A stretch of 54,680 nucleotides of DNA, from NCBI RefSeq assembly GCF_024178315.1, contig NZ_JAMZIK010000136.1:1-54680 (forward strand), given 5' to 3'. This document shows positions 1-8,036 of this stretch, one piece after another. A model generated the notes under the pieces. The model was not told the DNA's origin. It worked only from the letters and a program-made list of their open reading frames with translations, and ran no database searches. The DNA comes from Siccirubricoccus soli (GTDB taxonomy: Bacteria > Pseudomonadota > Alphaproteobacteria > Acetobacterales > Acetobacteraceae). Positions within the stretch are counted from its first letter, which is position 1, and the number at the start of each line of letters is the position of its first letter. A program made the position numbers and the translations under genes.

Positions 1-1
1 G

Positions 2-733
2 CGGGCGGCGCTGGCGCGGGCGGGTGCGGATGCGGCGCTGGCCGGGCAGGCGCGCTTCCTGCTGGCGGCGCTGGGCGTGGGGGCGGCGCCGGACCGGGCG
101 CCAGCCGCCTATGTGCGGGACCTGTTCGATCAATTCGCCCCGCGCTTCGAGGCGGAACTGACCGGCCGGCTGGACTACCGCACCCCGGCGGCGCTGGCGG
201 CGCTGGTGGAGGCTGCGGCGGCGCCGCGCGGGGCGGTGGTGCTGGATCTGGGCTGCGGGACGGGGCTTTCGGGGGCGGCGCTGGCCCCCTTCGCAACACG
301 GCTGGAGGGGCTCGACCTTTCGCCCCGCATGCTGGCGGAGGCGGGGAAGCGCGGCCTCTACGCCGCGCTGCACGAGGCGGATCTGGTGGAATTCCTGCCC
401 TCGCGGCCCGGCGCCTATGGGCTGGTGGCGGCGGTGGATGTGCTGAACTACCTGGGCGACCTGGCGCAGGCCCTCGCCGGCATGGCGCAGGCGCTGGCCC
501 CGGACGGGCTGGCGGCATTTTCGGTGGAGGCGGGAGCGGGCGCGCCCTTCGCGCTGGGGGAGGGGATGCGCTACCGGCACGATCCGACGCATGTGGCGGC
601 TCTGGCGAAGGCGGCGGGCTTCACCGAGCTGGCGCGGCAGGAGGCGGTGCTGCGGCAGGAGAAGGGGCGGCCGGTCGCCGGGGTGCTGTTCGTGCTGCGG
701 CGCGGGGCGGCAGGAGCGGCACCGCCACCCTGA
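2..733 (+). CDS. SAM-dependent methyltransferase, C-terminal part of a TPR-methyltransferase (5' truncated by window edge)
   Basis: The reading frame is open from base 2, so the N-terminus lies outside the window. The visible part has the junction motif AAYVRDLFDQFAPRFE typical of predicted TPR-repeat methyltransferases, then a class I SAM-binding motif I (VLDLGCGTGLSG), a motif II-like acidic strand end (LEGLDLSP) and a motif IV-like segment (AAVDVLNYLGDL). The TPR half would be expected upstream, and the alanine-rich residues before the junction fit the end of a helical repeat. A GTG at 77 could serve as an internal start, but family architecture favours a longer protein. The substrate cannot be told. 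The downstream neighbour is convergent (ahpD). Confidence 0.75.
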   Translation, partial: RAALARAGADAALAGQARFLLAALGVGAAPDRAPAAYVRDLFDQFAPRFEAELTGRLDYRTPAALAALVEAAAAPRGAVVLDLGCGTGLSGAALAPFATRLEGLDLSPRMLAEAGKRGLYAALHEADLVEFLPSRPGAYGLVAAVDVLNYLGDLAQALAGMAQALAPDGLAAFSVEAGAGAPFALGEGMRYRHDPTHVAALAKAAGFTELARQEAVLRQEKGRPVAGVLFVLRRGAAGAAPPP

Positions 734-790
734 CCTTGCTGCGCTGGGCGCCCCCGCCGGACCGCGGTGCCCTGACGCAGCCTGCCGGGC

Positions 791-1020
791 AGGCTGCGCG
801 AGGCGCCGGCCGTCAGGCGCTATCCGGGCCTATGGCGTTGCCCGGCTCGTCGTAGGGAAGGCGGCATGTCCTCCCTGACCTTCTCCCGAAGGGCAAGCAG
901 GGGCGCGGTAGCTGCGCCCCAGCTGGCCCCGGGCTGCCCGGCGTCCTGCTGTGGCCTTGCCGCGGCAGGCCGTGCGAGGCGCCAGTCGTCAGGCGCCATC
1001 CGGGGCCCCCATGGCGCTGC
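791..1020. repeat. Direct repeat pair in the 734-1051 intergenic region
   Basis: The 318-base stretch between the methyltransferase and ahpD holds no convincing gene. It contains two copies of a roughly 50-base unit, at 791-841 and 967-1020, sharing the core GCGAGGCGCC...GTCAGGCG..ATCCGGG...ATGGCG.TGC with about 85% identity by eye. A shorter relative (GAGGCGCCGCGTCAGGC) sits at 2649-2665. The unit is GC-rich and partly self-complementary. It could be a degenerate dispersed intergenic element. No transposase or attachment site accompanies it. Confidence 0.6.
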
Positions 1021-1051
1021 ACAGCAACGTCATGGGGAGGGGTCATAAGGC

Positions 1052-1579
1052 TTAGGCCAGCGCGTCCTCGCCATCCAGCGTGGCGGCGACGGCGTGGACG
1101 ACGGCGGCGATGCGGACCGCGGCCTGCACCGCCTCCTTGCTCACGCCATGCTGCACCACGACCTTCTCGTGGCTCTCCATGCACATGCCGCAGCCGTTGA
1201 TGGCGGAGACGGCGAGCGACCAGAGCTCGAAATCCACCTTGTCCACGCCCGGCTTCGCCATCACGTTCATGCGCAGCTTGGCCGGCATCTGGGCGTAGTC
1301 GCCATGCACCAGATGGGTGAAGCGGTAGTAGATGTTGTTCATGCCCATGATGGAGGCGGCCGCCTTGGCGGCGTTCAGCGCCTCCGGACTCAGCTTCGGG
1401 CCGAACTCGGCAACGATCGCCCGGATCACATGCGGGTTGCGGGAGGCGAGGGCGCTGGCGATGAAGGTGCCGGCGCGCTGCTGCTCGGTCAGCACCGGCT
1501 CGGTCGCCAGGCTGCCCAGGTTCAGCTTCTGGTCCTTCGCATATTCGGGCAGGCGGTTGCGCAGGGCTTCCAGCGACAT
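1052..1579 (-). CDS. ahpD: Alkyl hydroperoxidase AhpD, carboxymuconolactone decarboxylase family
   Basis: The 175-aa all-alpha protein has the redox pair in [10 protein letters not shown]: Cys130 and Cys133, with Glu118 and His137. These positions coincide with the active-site numbering known for Mycobacterium tuberculosis AhpD (C130, C133, H137, E118). AhpD reduces AhpC using lipoylated dihydrolipoamide acyltransferase as electron source. The ATG at 1579 gives [10 protein letters not shown], the usual family N-terminus; an open extension upstream to 1672 has no family likeness. ahpC lies upstream on the same strand, 190 bases away across strong hairpins, so read-through or a separate promoter are both possible. 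Confidence 0.93.
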   Translation of the reverse strand: MSLEALRNRLPEYAKDQKLNLGSLATEPVLTEQQRAGTFIASALASRNPHVIRAIVAEFGPKLSPEALNAAKAAASIMGMNNIYYRFTHLVHGDYAQMPAKLRMNVMAKPGVDKVDFELWSLAVSAINGCGMCMESHEKVVVQHGVSKEAVQAAVRIAAVVHAVAATLDGEDALA

Positions 1580-1696
1580 GGCGCGGATCCTTCCAAAGCT
1601 TCTGATTGTTGCGGGTGGGCGGAGCCGAGGCCGCGCGGACCTCGGCTCGGCCGACCCGCTCTCCCGCGCCATGGGTGCGGGAGAGCAGGGGGGCTT

Positions 1697-1763
1697 AAGG
1701 GGGGCTGATTGCCCCCCTTCGCCGGCGCAGGCAGGGTTGGTGTGGCGGCTGCCTGCGCCGGCG
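1697..1763 (-). terminator. Two stacked hairpins downstream of ahpC
   Basis: Immediately after the ahpC stop are a perfect 15-bp stem (1720-1734 with 1749-1763, 14-nt loop) and then a perfect 9-bp stem (1697-1705 with 1711-1719, loop TGATT). Neither is followed by a clear U-tract. They may terminate ahpC transcription or attenuate read-through into ahpD, lowering its dose relative to ahpC. Confidence 0.65.
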
Positions 1764-1769
1764 ACAGAG

Positions 1770-2348
1770 TTAAGCCGCCGCCGCTTCGAACAGCTTCTGC
1801 GGGTTCAGGGCGTCCTTGCCCTTCTCCCAGTTGCAGGGGCAGAGCTCGTCGGTCTGCAGCGCGTCCAGCACGCGCAGCACCTCCTGCGGGTTGCGGCCGA
1901 CATTGAGGCCGTTCACCGAGGCCCACTGGATGGTGCCGTCCGGATCGACGATGAAGGTGGCGCGGAGCGCCACGCCCTCATCCTTCGCCAGGATGCCGAG
2001 GGCCTCCGACAGCTCCTTCTTCGTGTCGGCGAGCATCGGGATCTCGAGGTTCTTGATGTCCTCGTTGTAGACGCGCCAGTTCAGGTGGACGAACTCGCTG
2101 TCCGTGGAGACGCCGTAGACCACTGCGTCACGGTCGGCGAACTCGCCGGCCAGCTTGCCGAAGGCGGCGATTTCGGTCGGGCAGATGAAGGTGAAGTCCT
2201 TCGGCCAGAAGAAGACGATCTTCCACTTGCCGGGGTTGGACTCGGAGGTGATCTCGGTGAAGGACTTGCCGGGGCCGCCCAGGCCTTCCGGGCCGGCCTT
2301 CACGGCGGTGAGCTTGAAGGACGGGAACTTGTCGCCAACGGTCAGCAT
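1770..2348 (-). CDS. ahpC: Alkyl hydroperoxide reductase AhpC (2-Cys peroxiredoxin)
   Basis: The 192-aa peroxiredoxin has peroxidatic Cys56 in FTFICPTE and a C-terminal Cys pair, Cys170 and Cys172, in ELCPCNW. That three-cysteine pattern is the one known for AhpC enzymes served by AhpD rather than by AhpF, and ahpD is indeed the next gene. The start at 2348 is supported by a purine-rich GGGGAAGAG upstream; an ATG 10 codons earlier has no such support. It reduces H2O2, alkyl peroxides and probably peroxynitrite in the cytoplasm. An OxyR-like dyad lies about 120 bases upstream (2470-2484). Confidence 0.95.
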   Translation of the reverse strand: MLTVGDKFPSFKLTAVKAGPEGLGGPGKSFTEITSESNPGKWKIVFFWPKDFTFICPTEIAAFGKLAGEFADRDAVVYGVSTDSEFVHLNWRVYNEDIKNLEIPMLADTKKELSEALGILAKDEGVALRATFIVDPDGTIQWASVNGLNVGRNPQEVLRVLDALQTDELCPCNWEKGKDALNPQKLFEAAAA

Positions 2349-2725
2349 GCGTGTCTCTTCCCCGGGATTGGTCGCCATGGAACCGGCAGGGCGAGGGCCG
2401 CCCTGCTGCGGTGCAGCAGATATGCCCCGATGCGCATCGATGATCCAATGAATAGTTTTTTTCGTTTCCATCGAAAATGACGATGACGCGGCAGGCCACG
2501 CGGCTGCTTCCGCGCCACGGCCTTGGCCGCGCGGCCGTGGCACGGCCTTCCTGGCCCGGAAAAGCCCCATGGCCGGGCCCGGCGCGCATTCGGCGGTGCG
2601 AGCGTCCCGGGGCGCCCCCGAAAGCAGCCTGGGGCGGAACACCGCCTCGAGGCGCCGCGTCAGGCACCCACCGCGCCGCCGCTTTGCCGTGGCAGGCTGT
2701 GGGCGCCGCAGATCGCCGGGCGCAA
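2349..2725. other. ahpC upstream region, no gene seen
   Basis: This region holds the ahpC leader and an AT-rich patch (about 2450-2485) in otherwise very GC-rich DNA, the likely promoter/operator of ahpC. The part from 2490 to 2725 is GC-rich with short inverted repeats and frames that do not look coding. It includes a partial copy (2649-2665) of the repeat seen at 791-1020. Confidence 0.5.
2470..2484 (-). promoter_or_regulatory. Candidate OxyR operator upstream of ahpC
   Basis: The dyad ATCG-AAAATGA-CGAT has the 4-7-4 geometry of an OxyR half-operator (classical ATAG-N7-CTAT). The same ATCG-N7-CGAT arrangement occurs at the oxyR/erythrin intergenic region (5489-5503). A second ATAG-N7-CGTT-like pair lies at 2452-2466. 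The assignment is inferred from geometry, the shared sequence and the nearby oxyR gene. Confidence 0.45.
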
Positions 2726-2767
2726 CTCCGCCCCCGTGAAGCCGCCCACCGGCTTCATGGGGCGGAG
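2726..2767 (-). terminator. Hairpin terminator of the erythrin/Fe-S/DUF3501 operon
   Basis: CTCCGCCCC (2726-2734) pairs with GGGGCGGAG (2759-2767), and TGAAGCCG (2737-2744) with CGGCTTCA (2750-2757), closing a 5-nt loop. The compound stem begins ten bases past the DUF3501 stop codon, where a terminator is expected. Confidence 0.7.
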
Positions 2768-2777
2768 ACGCCGGGAT

Positions 2778-3368
2778 CTAATCGAAGTCCCGGCTCAGCT
2801 CGGCGCGCACGGCCTCCGGCAGCATGGCCATATGGCCGTAATTCGGGTGGCCGAGGCCGAGCACCACCTCCGCCCCCGGGGTGCGGAAGCGGGCGATCTG
2901 CGCGGCGGTGAAGGGGAAGTGGACGAACTGCACGCTGCTCGCCTTGCCCTCCGCCGTGGTGCGGTCCTGGTCGGTCTCCGGCATGCCCTGGATGGTCTCG
3001 CCGAAGACCTTCAGGAAGGCCGTCTCCTCGATGCCGCCCAGCCGGCCGAGCAGGCGCCTGCGGCGGTCCGGCTCGTCGATCTCGATCATGAAGGTCGCCA
3101 CCAGCTCCTGCCCCTGGGGAATGAGCGGGTTGTAGGCCGCCAGCTCATCCGGGATCTGCGCCGGCCCGCCATTCTCGATCCAGCACATCTCCTGCACCTG
3201 GTGGCGCATGGTCTCGTAGGATTCGAAGTAGAAGGTGATGAAAGGCCCCACCTCCACGCGGCGGTTGCGCTTCAGCGCCGCGATCTCCCGCCGCCGCGCG
3301 GCGCGGATCGGGGCATAGGCGGCGCGGGGCAGGATATCCGCTTCCGTCAGGGCGTGGCGGCCAGGCAT
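2778..3368 (-). CDS. DUF3501 family protein
   Basis: The 196-aa protein matches my recollection of DUF3501, including the N-terminal basic segment ([21 protein letters not shown]), the core [18 protein letters not shown] and the C-terminal block [15 protein letters not shown]. It has no signal peptide or membrane segment. DUF3501 genes are known to cluster with a two-[4Fe-4S] oxidoreductase and a rubrerythrin-type protein, exactly as here. The ribosome-binding site GAGGAGGG overlaps the stop of the upstream Fe-S gene (10-base gap), so the two are translationally linked. The function is unknown; a role in building or serving the Fe-S/diiron partners is only an inference. Confidence 0.85.
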   Translation of the reverse strand: MPGRHALTEADILPRAAYAPIRAARRREIAALKRNRRVEVGPFITFYFESYETMRHQVQEMCWIENGGPAQIPDELAAYNPLIPQGQELVATFMIEIDEPDRRRRLLGRLGGIEETAFLKVFGETIQGMPETDQDRTTAEGKASSVQFVHFPFTAAQIARFRTPGAEVVLGLGHPNYGHMAMLPEAVRAELSRDFD

Positions 3369-3378
3369 CGCTCCCTCC

Positions 3379-4722
3379 TCATTCCATCAGCCCATAGGCG
3401 CGGGCCAGCAATTGCACGGGGTGGGCGACCAGGGCGGGCTTCGGCGCCTCGCCGCCCAGCTTCTCCATGCCCTGGCCGATATGCACGCCGGCCAGGGGGC
3501 ATTCGCTGGTGAGGTAGCCGCCCGCCTGCTTCGCCGCCTGCCGGGCGACGGGCTTGCCGACCTTCAGCGCCACCTCGAAATTCCGCTTCTTGAAGCCCCA
3601 GCTGCCGCCATGGCCGGAGCAGCGCTCGACCACCGTCACCTTCGCCTCCGGGATCAGCCGCAGCAGCTCCGCGCCCTTCTGGCCCATGTTCTGCGCCCGG
3701 GAATGGCAGGCGATGTGGAGCGTCACCGGCTCCGTCATCGGCGCCAGGCCGGGGGCAAGGCCTTCCTTCCGCGCGATGTCCACCAGATACTCGCTGAGGT
3801 CGAAGGTGGCGCGGGCGAGGCGCGCCACGGCCGGATCCTGCGGCAGGATCAGCGGCCATTCGAATTTCAGCATCAGCGCGCAGGAAGGGGTGAGGGCGAT
3901 GACGTCATGCCCCTCCTCGATCCAGGGGCCGAGCGCCGCCGCGACCTCCGCGGCCGCCCGGGCGACGCCGGCGATGTCGCCCTGTTCCAGCAGCGGCATG
4001 CCGCAGCAGCGCGGATGCACCACCTCCGTCGCCACGCCGTTCTTGGCCAGCACGGCGCGGGCGGCCCGGCCGATCCCGGGGTCGTTGTAGTTGGCGAAGC
4101 AGGTGGCGTAGAGCACGGCGCGGCGGCCGAAGCCGGGCGCCGCCTCATTCACCGCCGGGGCCTGGGCGCGGGCCTGGGCGGTGAGGCTGGTGCCGGCATA
4201 TTTCGGCAGCGCGGCCTCCCGGTGCAGGCCGGCCCGCTTCTCCAGCAAGGGGCGGGTCAGGCCGTTGCCCGCGTCGCTCGCCCAATTCGCCACCGCCGGC
4301 GCCAGGGCGGCGAGCTTGCCGTTGCGGTCGGTCTTCGCCAGCTCCCGGTCCACCAGGGGCACGCCGTGCTTCTTCGCCTCCACCGCCCGGTAGCGCAGCA
4401 TCAGATGCGGGAAGTCGAGGTTGAAATTGTGCGGCGGGACGTAGGGGCACTTCGTCATGAAGCACATGTCGCAGAGCGTGCAGGCATCCACGACCTGCTT
4501 GAAATCCTCGCTCCTGACGGTGTCCAGCTCCTCGGAGGGCGCGGCGTCCACCAGGTCGAACAGCCGGGGGAAGCTGTCGCAGAGATTGAAGCAGCGGCGG
4601 CAGCCATGGCAGATATCGAAGACGCGGCGCATCTCGGCATCGAGCTTGGCCTCGTCGTAGAAATCCGGGTCCTGCCAGGCAAGCGGGTGGCGAGTGGGGG
4701 CTTCCAGGCTGCCTTCGCGCAT
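3379..4722 (-). CDS. Heterodisulfide-reductase-like (Fe-S)-binding oxidoreductase (COG0247/GlpC type)
   Basis: The protein is 447 aa from the ATG at 4722, chosen because AAGGA precedes it; the open frame continues to 5457 only as a shadow of the erythrin gene. Two ferredoxin clusters are visible: Cys38, 41, 44, 48 ([11 protein letters not shown]) and Cys81, 84, 87, 92 ([12 protein letters not shown]). Two CCG-type half domains follow ([13 protein letters not shown] and [11 protein letters not shown]). The second is CSG instead of CCG, so its [4Fe-4S] binding may differ. The family passes electrons between a soluble donor and a partner enzyme. Gene context suggests the partner is the erythrin upstream, an inference. 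It is not GlcF, although the domain plan is similar. Confidence 0.85.
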   Translation of the reverse strand: MREGSLEAPTRHPLAWQDPDFYDEAKLDAEMRRVFDICHGCRRCFNLCDSFPRLFDLVDAAPSEELDTVRSEDFKQVVDACTLCDMCFMTKCPYVPPHNFNLDFPHLMLRYRAVEAKKHGVPLVDRELAKTDRNGKLAALAPAVANWASDAGNGLTRPLLEKRAGLHREAALPKYAGTSLTAQARAQAPAVNEAAPGFGRRAVLYATCFANYNDPGIGRAARAVLAKNGVATEVVHPRCCGMPLLEQGDIAGVARAAAEVAAALGPWIEEGHDVIALTPSCALMLKFEWPLILPQDPAVARLARATFDLSEYLVDIARKEGLAPGLAPMTEPVTLHIACHSRAQNMGQKGAELLRLIPEAKVTVVERCSGHGGSWGFKKRNFEVALKVGKPVARQAAKQAGGYLTSECPLAGVHIGQGMEKLGGEAPKPALVAHPVQLLARAYGLME

Positions 4723-4937
4723 TTCTCGTTCCTTGTTGGCGCCGCGGTGTCGAGGATGTCGCGCGACGGGGCGCCCCGCGGCCCGGGCCACCGGGCGTGG
4801 CCACGGCACAGGCCGCAAGGCGCGCATGAAGCACCGCGCCCCGTGGCGCGCCGCCTGCGGCGTCCTCCTCGGGTGCCCCCGCCGGGGGCCGCAGGGCCCG
4901 CGGGACCTGCGGCCGGTTCGGGAGGACGGCCGGGGTG

Positions 4938-5357
4938 CTACTTCAGCTCGTCCAGGGCGCGCTGGAAGCGGCCGGCATGGCTGCGCTCGGCCTTGGCCAG
5001 GGTCTCGAACCAGTCGGCGATCTCGTCGAAGCCTTCCTCCCGGGCGCTGCGCGCCATGCCGGGATACATGTCGGTGTATTCGTGGGTCTCGCCCGCCACC
5101 GCGGCCTTCAGATTGTCGGTGGTCTTGCCGATGGCGAGGCCGGTCGCCGGGTCGCCGCATTCCTCGAGGAATTCCAGGTGGCCATGCGCATGGCCCGTCT
5201 CGCCCTCCGCGGTCGAGCGGAACACGGCGGCGACGTCGTTGTAACCTTCGACATCCGCCTTCTGCGCGAAATAGAGGTAGCGGCGATTCGCCTGGGATTC
5301 GCCCGCGAATGCGGCCTTGAGGTTCTCTTCGGTCTTGGAGCCCTTGAGCGAGGCCAT
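4938..5357 (-). CDS. Rubrerythrin-family diiron protein without rubredoxin domain (erythrin type)
   Basis: The 139-aa ferritin-like four-helix protein has diiron ligand motifs at Glu20 (AGESQAN), Glu53/His56 (EGETGH), Glu90/Glu93 (AGETHE) and Glu124/His127 (AERSH). Classical rubrerythrins are about 190 aa with a C-terminal CxxC rubredoxin domain; here the protein ends after helix four, so an external electron donor is needed. It probably reduces H2O2 in the cytoplasm. The start is fixed by GGAGGAAATC before the ATG. It is the first gene of the minus-strand operon, divergent from oxyR. The 215 bases to the next gene hold only GC-rich hairpins. Confidence 0.88.
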   Translation of the reverse strand: MASLKGSKTEENLKAAFAGESQANRRYLYFAQKADVEGYNDVAAVFRSTAEGETGHAHGHLEFLEECGDPATGLAIGKTTDNLKAAVAGETHEYTDMYPGMARSAREEGFDEIADWFETLAKAERSHAGRFQRALDELK

Positions 5358-5466
5358 GATTTCCTCCTGCGGAACCGATCCGTCGTTCTTTTGGGGGCGT
5401 GGCCCGTTCCATTGGCAGGCAATCGCCCACGGGCCGATCTATGGCACAGGGCGACAAGCGGTGCTA

Positions 5467-5503
5467 ACAAAAGATTCCGACGATTTTGATCGCTTTGTTC
5501 GAT
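5467..5503. promoter_or_regulatory. Candidate OxyR operator between erythrin gene and oxyR
   Basis: Four elements sit at 7-base spacing: ACAA (5467-5470), CGAC (5478-5481), ATCG (5489-5492) and CGAT (5500-5503). This matches the 4-7-4-7-4-7-4 layout of tetrameric OxyR sites, with the right-hand dyad perfect. The last element overlaps the oxyR start codon (5502), which would give autorepression. The left end abuts a TTGTTA that could be the -35 of the divergent erythrin operon, suiting activation. The assignment is inferred from layout. Confidence 0.5.
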
Positions 5504-6428
5504 GATCGCCCTGCCATCCCCGCAGCAGCTCCGCTACCTCCTGGCGCTGGCCGACCATGGCCATTTCGGCCGGGCGGCGGCGGCCTGCGCGGTGACGCAA
5601 TCCACCCTCTCGGCTGGCATCATCGCGCTGGAACGCCAGCTGGACGCCGCGCTGCTGGAACGGGGGACGGCCAAGCGCCCGATCTTCACCCCGCTGGGGC
5701 TGGAGGTGGTGGAGCGCGCCCGGGCGGCGCTGGCGGCGCTGGAGGCGGTGGCGGAGACCGCCGCCTCGGCGAAGGAGCCGCTGTCCGGCCCGCTGCGGCT
5801 GGGGGTCATCCCCACCATCGGCCCCTTCCTGCTGCCGCGGCTGATGCCGGCGCTGCGTCAGGCCTTCCCCCGGCTGCGGCTCTGGCTGCGGGAGGACCAG
5901 ACGGAGCGGCTGGTGCATCAGCTCGAGACCGGGCGGCTGGACCTGCTGCTGCTGGCCCTGCCCTGCGCCTGCGGCGAGGCGGAGACGCTGCCCATTGCGG
6001 CCGATCCCTTCCTGGCGGCGCTGCCCGCCGGCCACCGGCTGGTGGCGCGGGAGAAGGTGCCGGCCACGGCGCTGGCGGCGGAGCGGCTGCTGCTGCTGGA
6101 GGACGGGCATTGCCTGCGGGAGCACGCGCTGGATGCCTGCGGCCTGCCGCGTGCCGTGGCGCCCATCGAGGAGAATTTCGCCGCCACCTCGCTGCATACG
6201 CTGGTGCAGATGGTGGCGAGCGGCCTTGGCGTGACGCTGCTGCCGAAGCTTTCGGTGGAGGGCGGCGTGCTGGCCGGGGCGGCGGTGGAGGTGCGGCCGC
6301 TGGAGGCGGAGGGCGAGGCGGAGCCGGGACGCAGCCTGGCGCTGGCCTGGCGGGCGCGCAGCCCAAGGGCGGCGGAATTCCGCGGGCTGGCGCCGACGAT
6401 CGCGGCGGCGGTGCATACGGCGGGTTGA
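5502..6428 (+). CDS. oxyR: Hydrogen-peroxide-sensing LysR-type activator OxyR
   Basis: The 308-aa LysR regulator has an N-terminal winged helix (LRYLLALADHGHFGRAAAAC, residues about 10-29) and a C-terminal periplasmic-binding-like sensor. The redox pair is Cys204 and Cys213 in EDGHCLREHALDAC, with the same eight-residue spacing as E. coli Cys199/Cys208, which separates OxyR from other LysR proteins. No Shine-Dalgarno sequence precedes the ATG, so the mRNA may be leaderless or poorly translated, and a candidate operator covers the start codon. It probably controls the erythrin operon and ahpC. Confidence 0.93.
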   Translation: MIALPSPQQLRYLLALADHGHFGRAAAACAVTQSTLSAGIIALERQLDAALLERGTAKRPIFTPLGLEVVERARAALAALEAVAETAASAKEPLSGPLRLGVIPTIGPFLLPRLMPALRQAFPRLRLWLREDQTERLVHQLETGRLDLLLLALPCACGEAETLPIAADPFLAALPAGHRLVAREKVPATALAAERLLLLEDGHCLREHALDACGLPRAVAPIEENFAATSLHTLVQMVASGLGVTLLPKLSVEGGVLAGAAVEVRPLEAEGEAEPGRSLALAWRARSPRAAEFRGLAPTIAAAVHTAG

Positions 6429-6447
6429 GGGGGAGCTCGGCTCCCCC
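6429..6447 (+). terminator. oxyR terminator hairpin
   Basis: Directly after the stop codon, GGGGGAGC pairs with GCTCCCCC around a TCG loop. Confidence 0.65.
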
Positions 6448-6532
6448 TCAAGCTCCCCCTCGCAAAGGGCCGAAGGGCCCTTGGAACCCTGGAGTTCTGC
6501 GCTTCGGCCGACGGGTCCAAGTCTCATGGTTT

Positions 6533-6588
6533 CCAAAGGCCCTTCGGCCTTTGGCGGGGTGAGCTCGAGAGGGGCAAAGCCCCTCTCG
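6533..6588. repeat. Tandem perfect hairpins before the desulfinase gene
   Basis: CCAAAGGCC pairs with GGCCTTTGG (6533-6541 with 6546-6554, loop CTTC). Then a perfect 10-bp stem follows (6566-6575 with 6579-6588, loop AAA). They lie 50-110 bases upstream of the next start codon, so they may be transcription insulators or part of its 5' leader. Confidence 0.55.
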
Positions 6589-6639
6589 ATTTCCCCTGAA
6601 TTTCCGGCAACCATGCCCGCAAAGGGCAGGACAACGCAC

Positions 6640-7869
6640 ATGACCGAATTGACCGAAGCCGAAGCGCGCCTGCGCGACCGCGCCCGGGAGCTGGCGCGGG
6701 AGGCCGCCGCCCAGGCCGCCGAGATCGACCGGACGGAGCAGTACCCCTGGCCCATGGTACGCCGCATGACGGAGGCCGGCTTCTTCGGCCTGACCATTCC
6801 GCGCGCCTATGGCGGCCCCGGCCTCTCCTATTTCGACGCGGTCCTGGTCATCGAGGAATTCGCCAAGGCCTGCGCCGTCTGCGGCCGCATCGCGGTGGAG
6901 GCCAATATGGGCGCCATCGGCGCCGTCATGGCCTATGGCACGGAGGCGCAGAAGCGCCTGGCCGCGGCGCTGGTGCTGGCCGGCGACAAGCCCGCCATCT
7001 GCATCACCGAGCCGGAGGCCGGCTCCGCCGCCACGGAGATGACCACCCGCGCCGTGCGTCACGGCGACACCTGGGTGATCGACGGGGTGAAGCACTGGAT
7101 CACCGGCGGCGGCGTCTCCCGCCTGCATCTGATCTTCGCCCGCGCCTTCGAGGATGGCGAGGAGAAGGGCATCGGCGGCTTCCTGGTGGTGCGGAACGGG
7201 GAGGGCGACCCGCCCGGCCTCATCGTGCATCGCCGCATCCCCTCCATGGGGCTGAAGGGCATGCCGGAGGCGGAGCTGCATTTCCGCGGGCTGGAAGTGC
7301 CGGACGCCATGGTGCTGCGCCCGCCGGGGGGCTTCGCCCGCGGCTTCGGGCGGCTGATGGAGGCCTATAACGGCCAGCGCGTCGGCGCCGCGACGGCGGC
7401 GCTCGGCATCGCTGCCGGGGCCTTCGACCATGCGCTGGCATTCGTGCAGCGGCGCGAGCAATTCGGCCGGCCCATCGCGGAATTCCAGGGCCTCGGCTGG
7501 ATGCTGGCGGACATGTCCATCAAGCTGGAGGCCTCGCGGGCGCTGATCTGGCAGGCGGCGCGCTCGGCCGGGCCGGGGGATGGGCAGCTCGGCTTCCCGG
7601 ACCGGCTGCTGGCGGCGCGGGCCAAGGTGCTGGCGGCGGACGGCGCCATCGAGGTGACGAATGCCGCGCTCCAGCTCTGGGGCGCCGCCGGCTACAGCCG
7701 GGAGAACCCGATGGAGCGGGCGGTGCGCGATGCGCGGATGTTCGCGATCGCCGGCGGCACGGCGCAGGTGCTGCGCACCCAGGTGGCGGAACAGCTCCTC
7801 GGCCGCAAGCTGCCGCAGACCCGCGACGGCTTCCTGAAGCTGGCGGCGCGGAAGCTGGCGGCGGAATAG
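6640..7869 (+). CDS. acd: 3-sulfinopropanoyl-CoA desulfinase (acyl-CoA dehydrogenase superfamily)
   Basis: The 409-aa ACAD-fold flavoprotein (FAD) lacks the catalytic glutamate at both usual places. The site corresponding to MCAD Glu376 reads AGGTAQ (Gly372 region), and the alternative site reads NGQRVG (Gln246). Blocks DRTEQYPW, KACAVCGRIAVEANMGAIGA, GDKPAICITEPEAGSAA, ITGGGVSRLHLIFAR, AYNGQRVGAA and GRKLPQTRDGFLK agree closely with what I recall of the desulfinase Acd from Advenella mimigardefordensis DPN7, including the Gln replacing Glu and an Arg near position 83-84. That enzyme splits 3-sulfinopropanoyl-CoA into propanoyl-CoA and sulfite during 3,3'-dithiodipropionate breakdown. The start at 6640 is chosen over 6613 because AGG spacing fits. 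No CoA transferase or sulfite gene is adjacent. Confidence 0.82.
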   Translation: MTELTEAEARLRDRARELAREAAAQAAEIDRTEQYPWPMVRRMTEAGFFGLTIPRAYGGPGLSYFDAVLVIEEFAKACAVCGRIAVEANMGAIGAVMAYGTEAQKRLAAALVLAGDKPAICITEPEAGSAATEMTTRAVRHGDTWVIDGVKHWITGGGVSRLHLIFARAFEDGEEKGIGGFLVVRNGEGDPPGLIVHRRIPSMGLKGMPEAELHFRGLEVPDAMVLRPPGGFARGFGRLMEAYNGQRVGAATAALGIAAGAFDHALAFVQRREQFGRPIAEFQGLGWMLADMSIKLEASRALIWQAARSAGPGDGQLGFPDRLLAARAKVLAADGAIEVTNAALQLWGAAGYSRENPMERAVRDARMFAIAGGTAQVLRTQVAEQLLGRKLPQTRDGFLKLAARKLAAE

Positions 7870-8036
7870 GGCATGCCAGCGCCGGGCGGACCTGCCCGGC
7901 CTTCCCGGACCTTGCGGGGAAGGAAAGGCCGGGGCGGCGGCGCGCCGCGCGGGCCGCATGGCGCCGGTGCAGTGCCGAGGCGGCGAATGCGCCCGCCCCG
8001 GCGACCGAGGGGGTGCGGGCGCAACCACCCCCGGTG

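Noticed and set aside
1094-1708. Long open frame antisense to ahpD
   Set aside because: It is a GC-rich shadow frame; the opposite strand has a clear AhpD with active-site residues at family positions.
3379-4722. Missing glcF subunit of the glycolate oxidase
   Set aside because: Although the two-ferredoxin plus CCG plan is similar, the sequence and the erythrin/DUF3501 context identify a different COG0247 branch.
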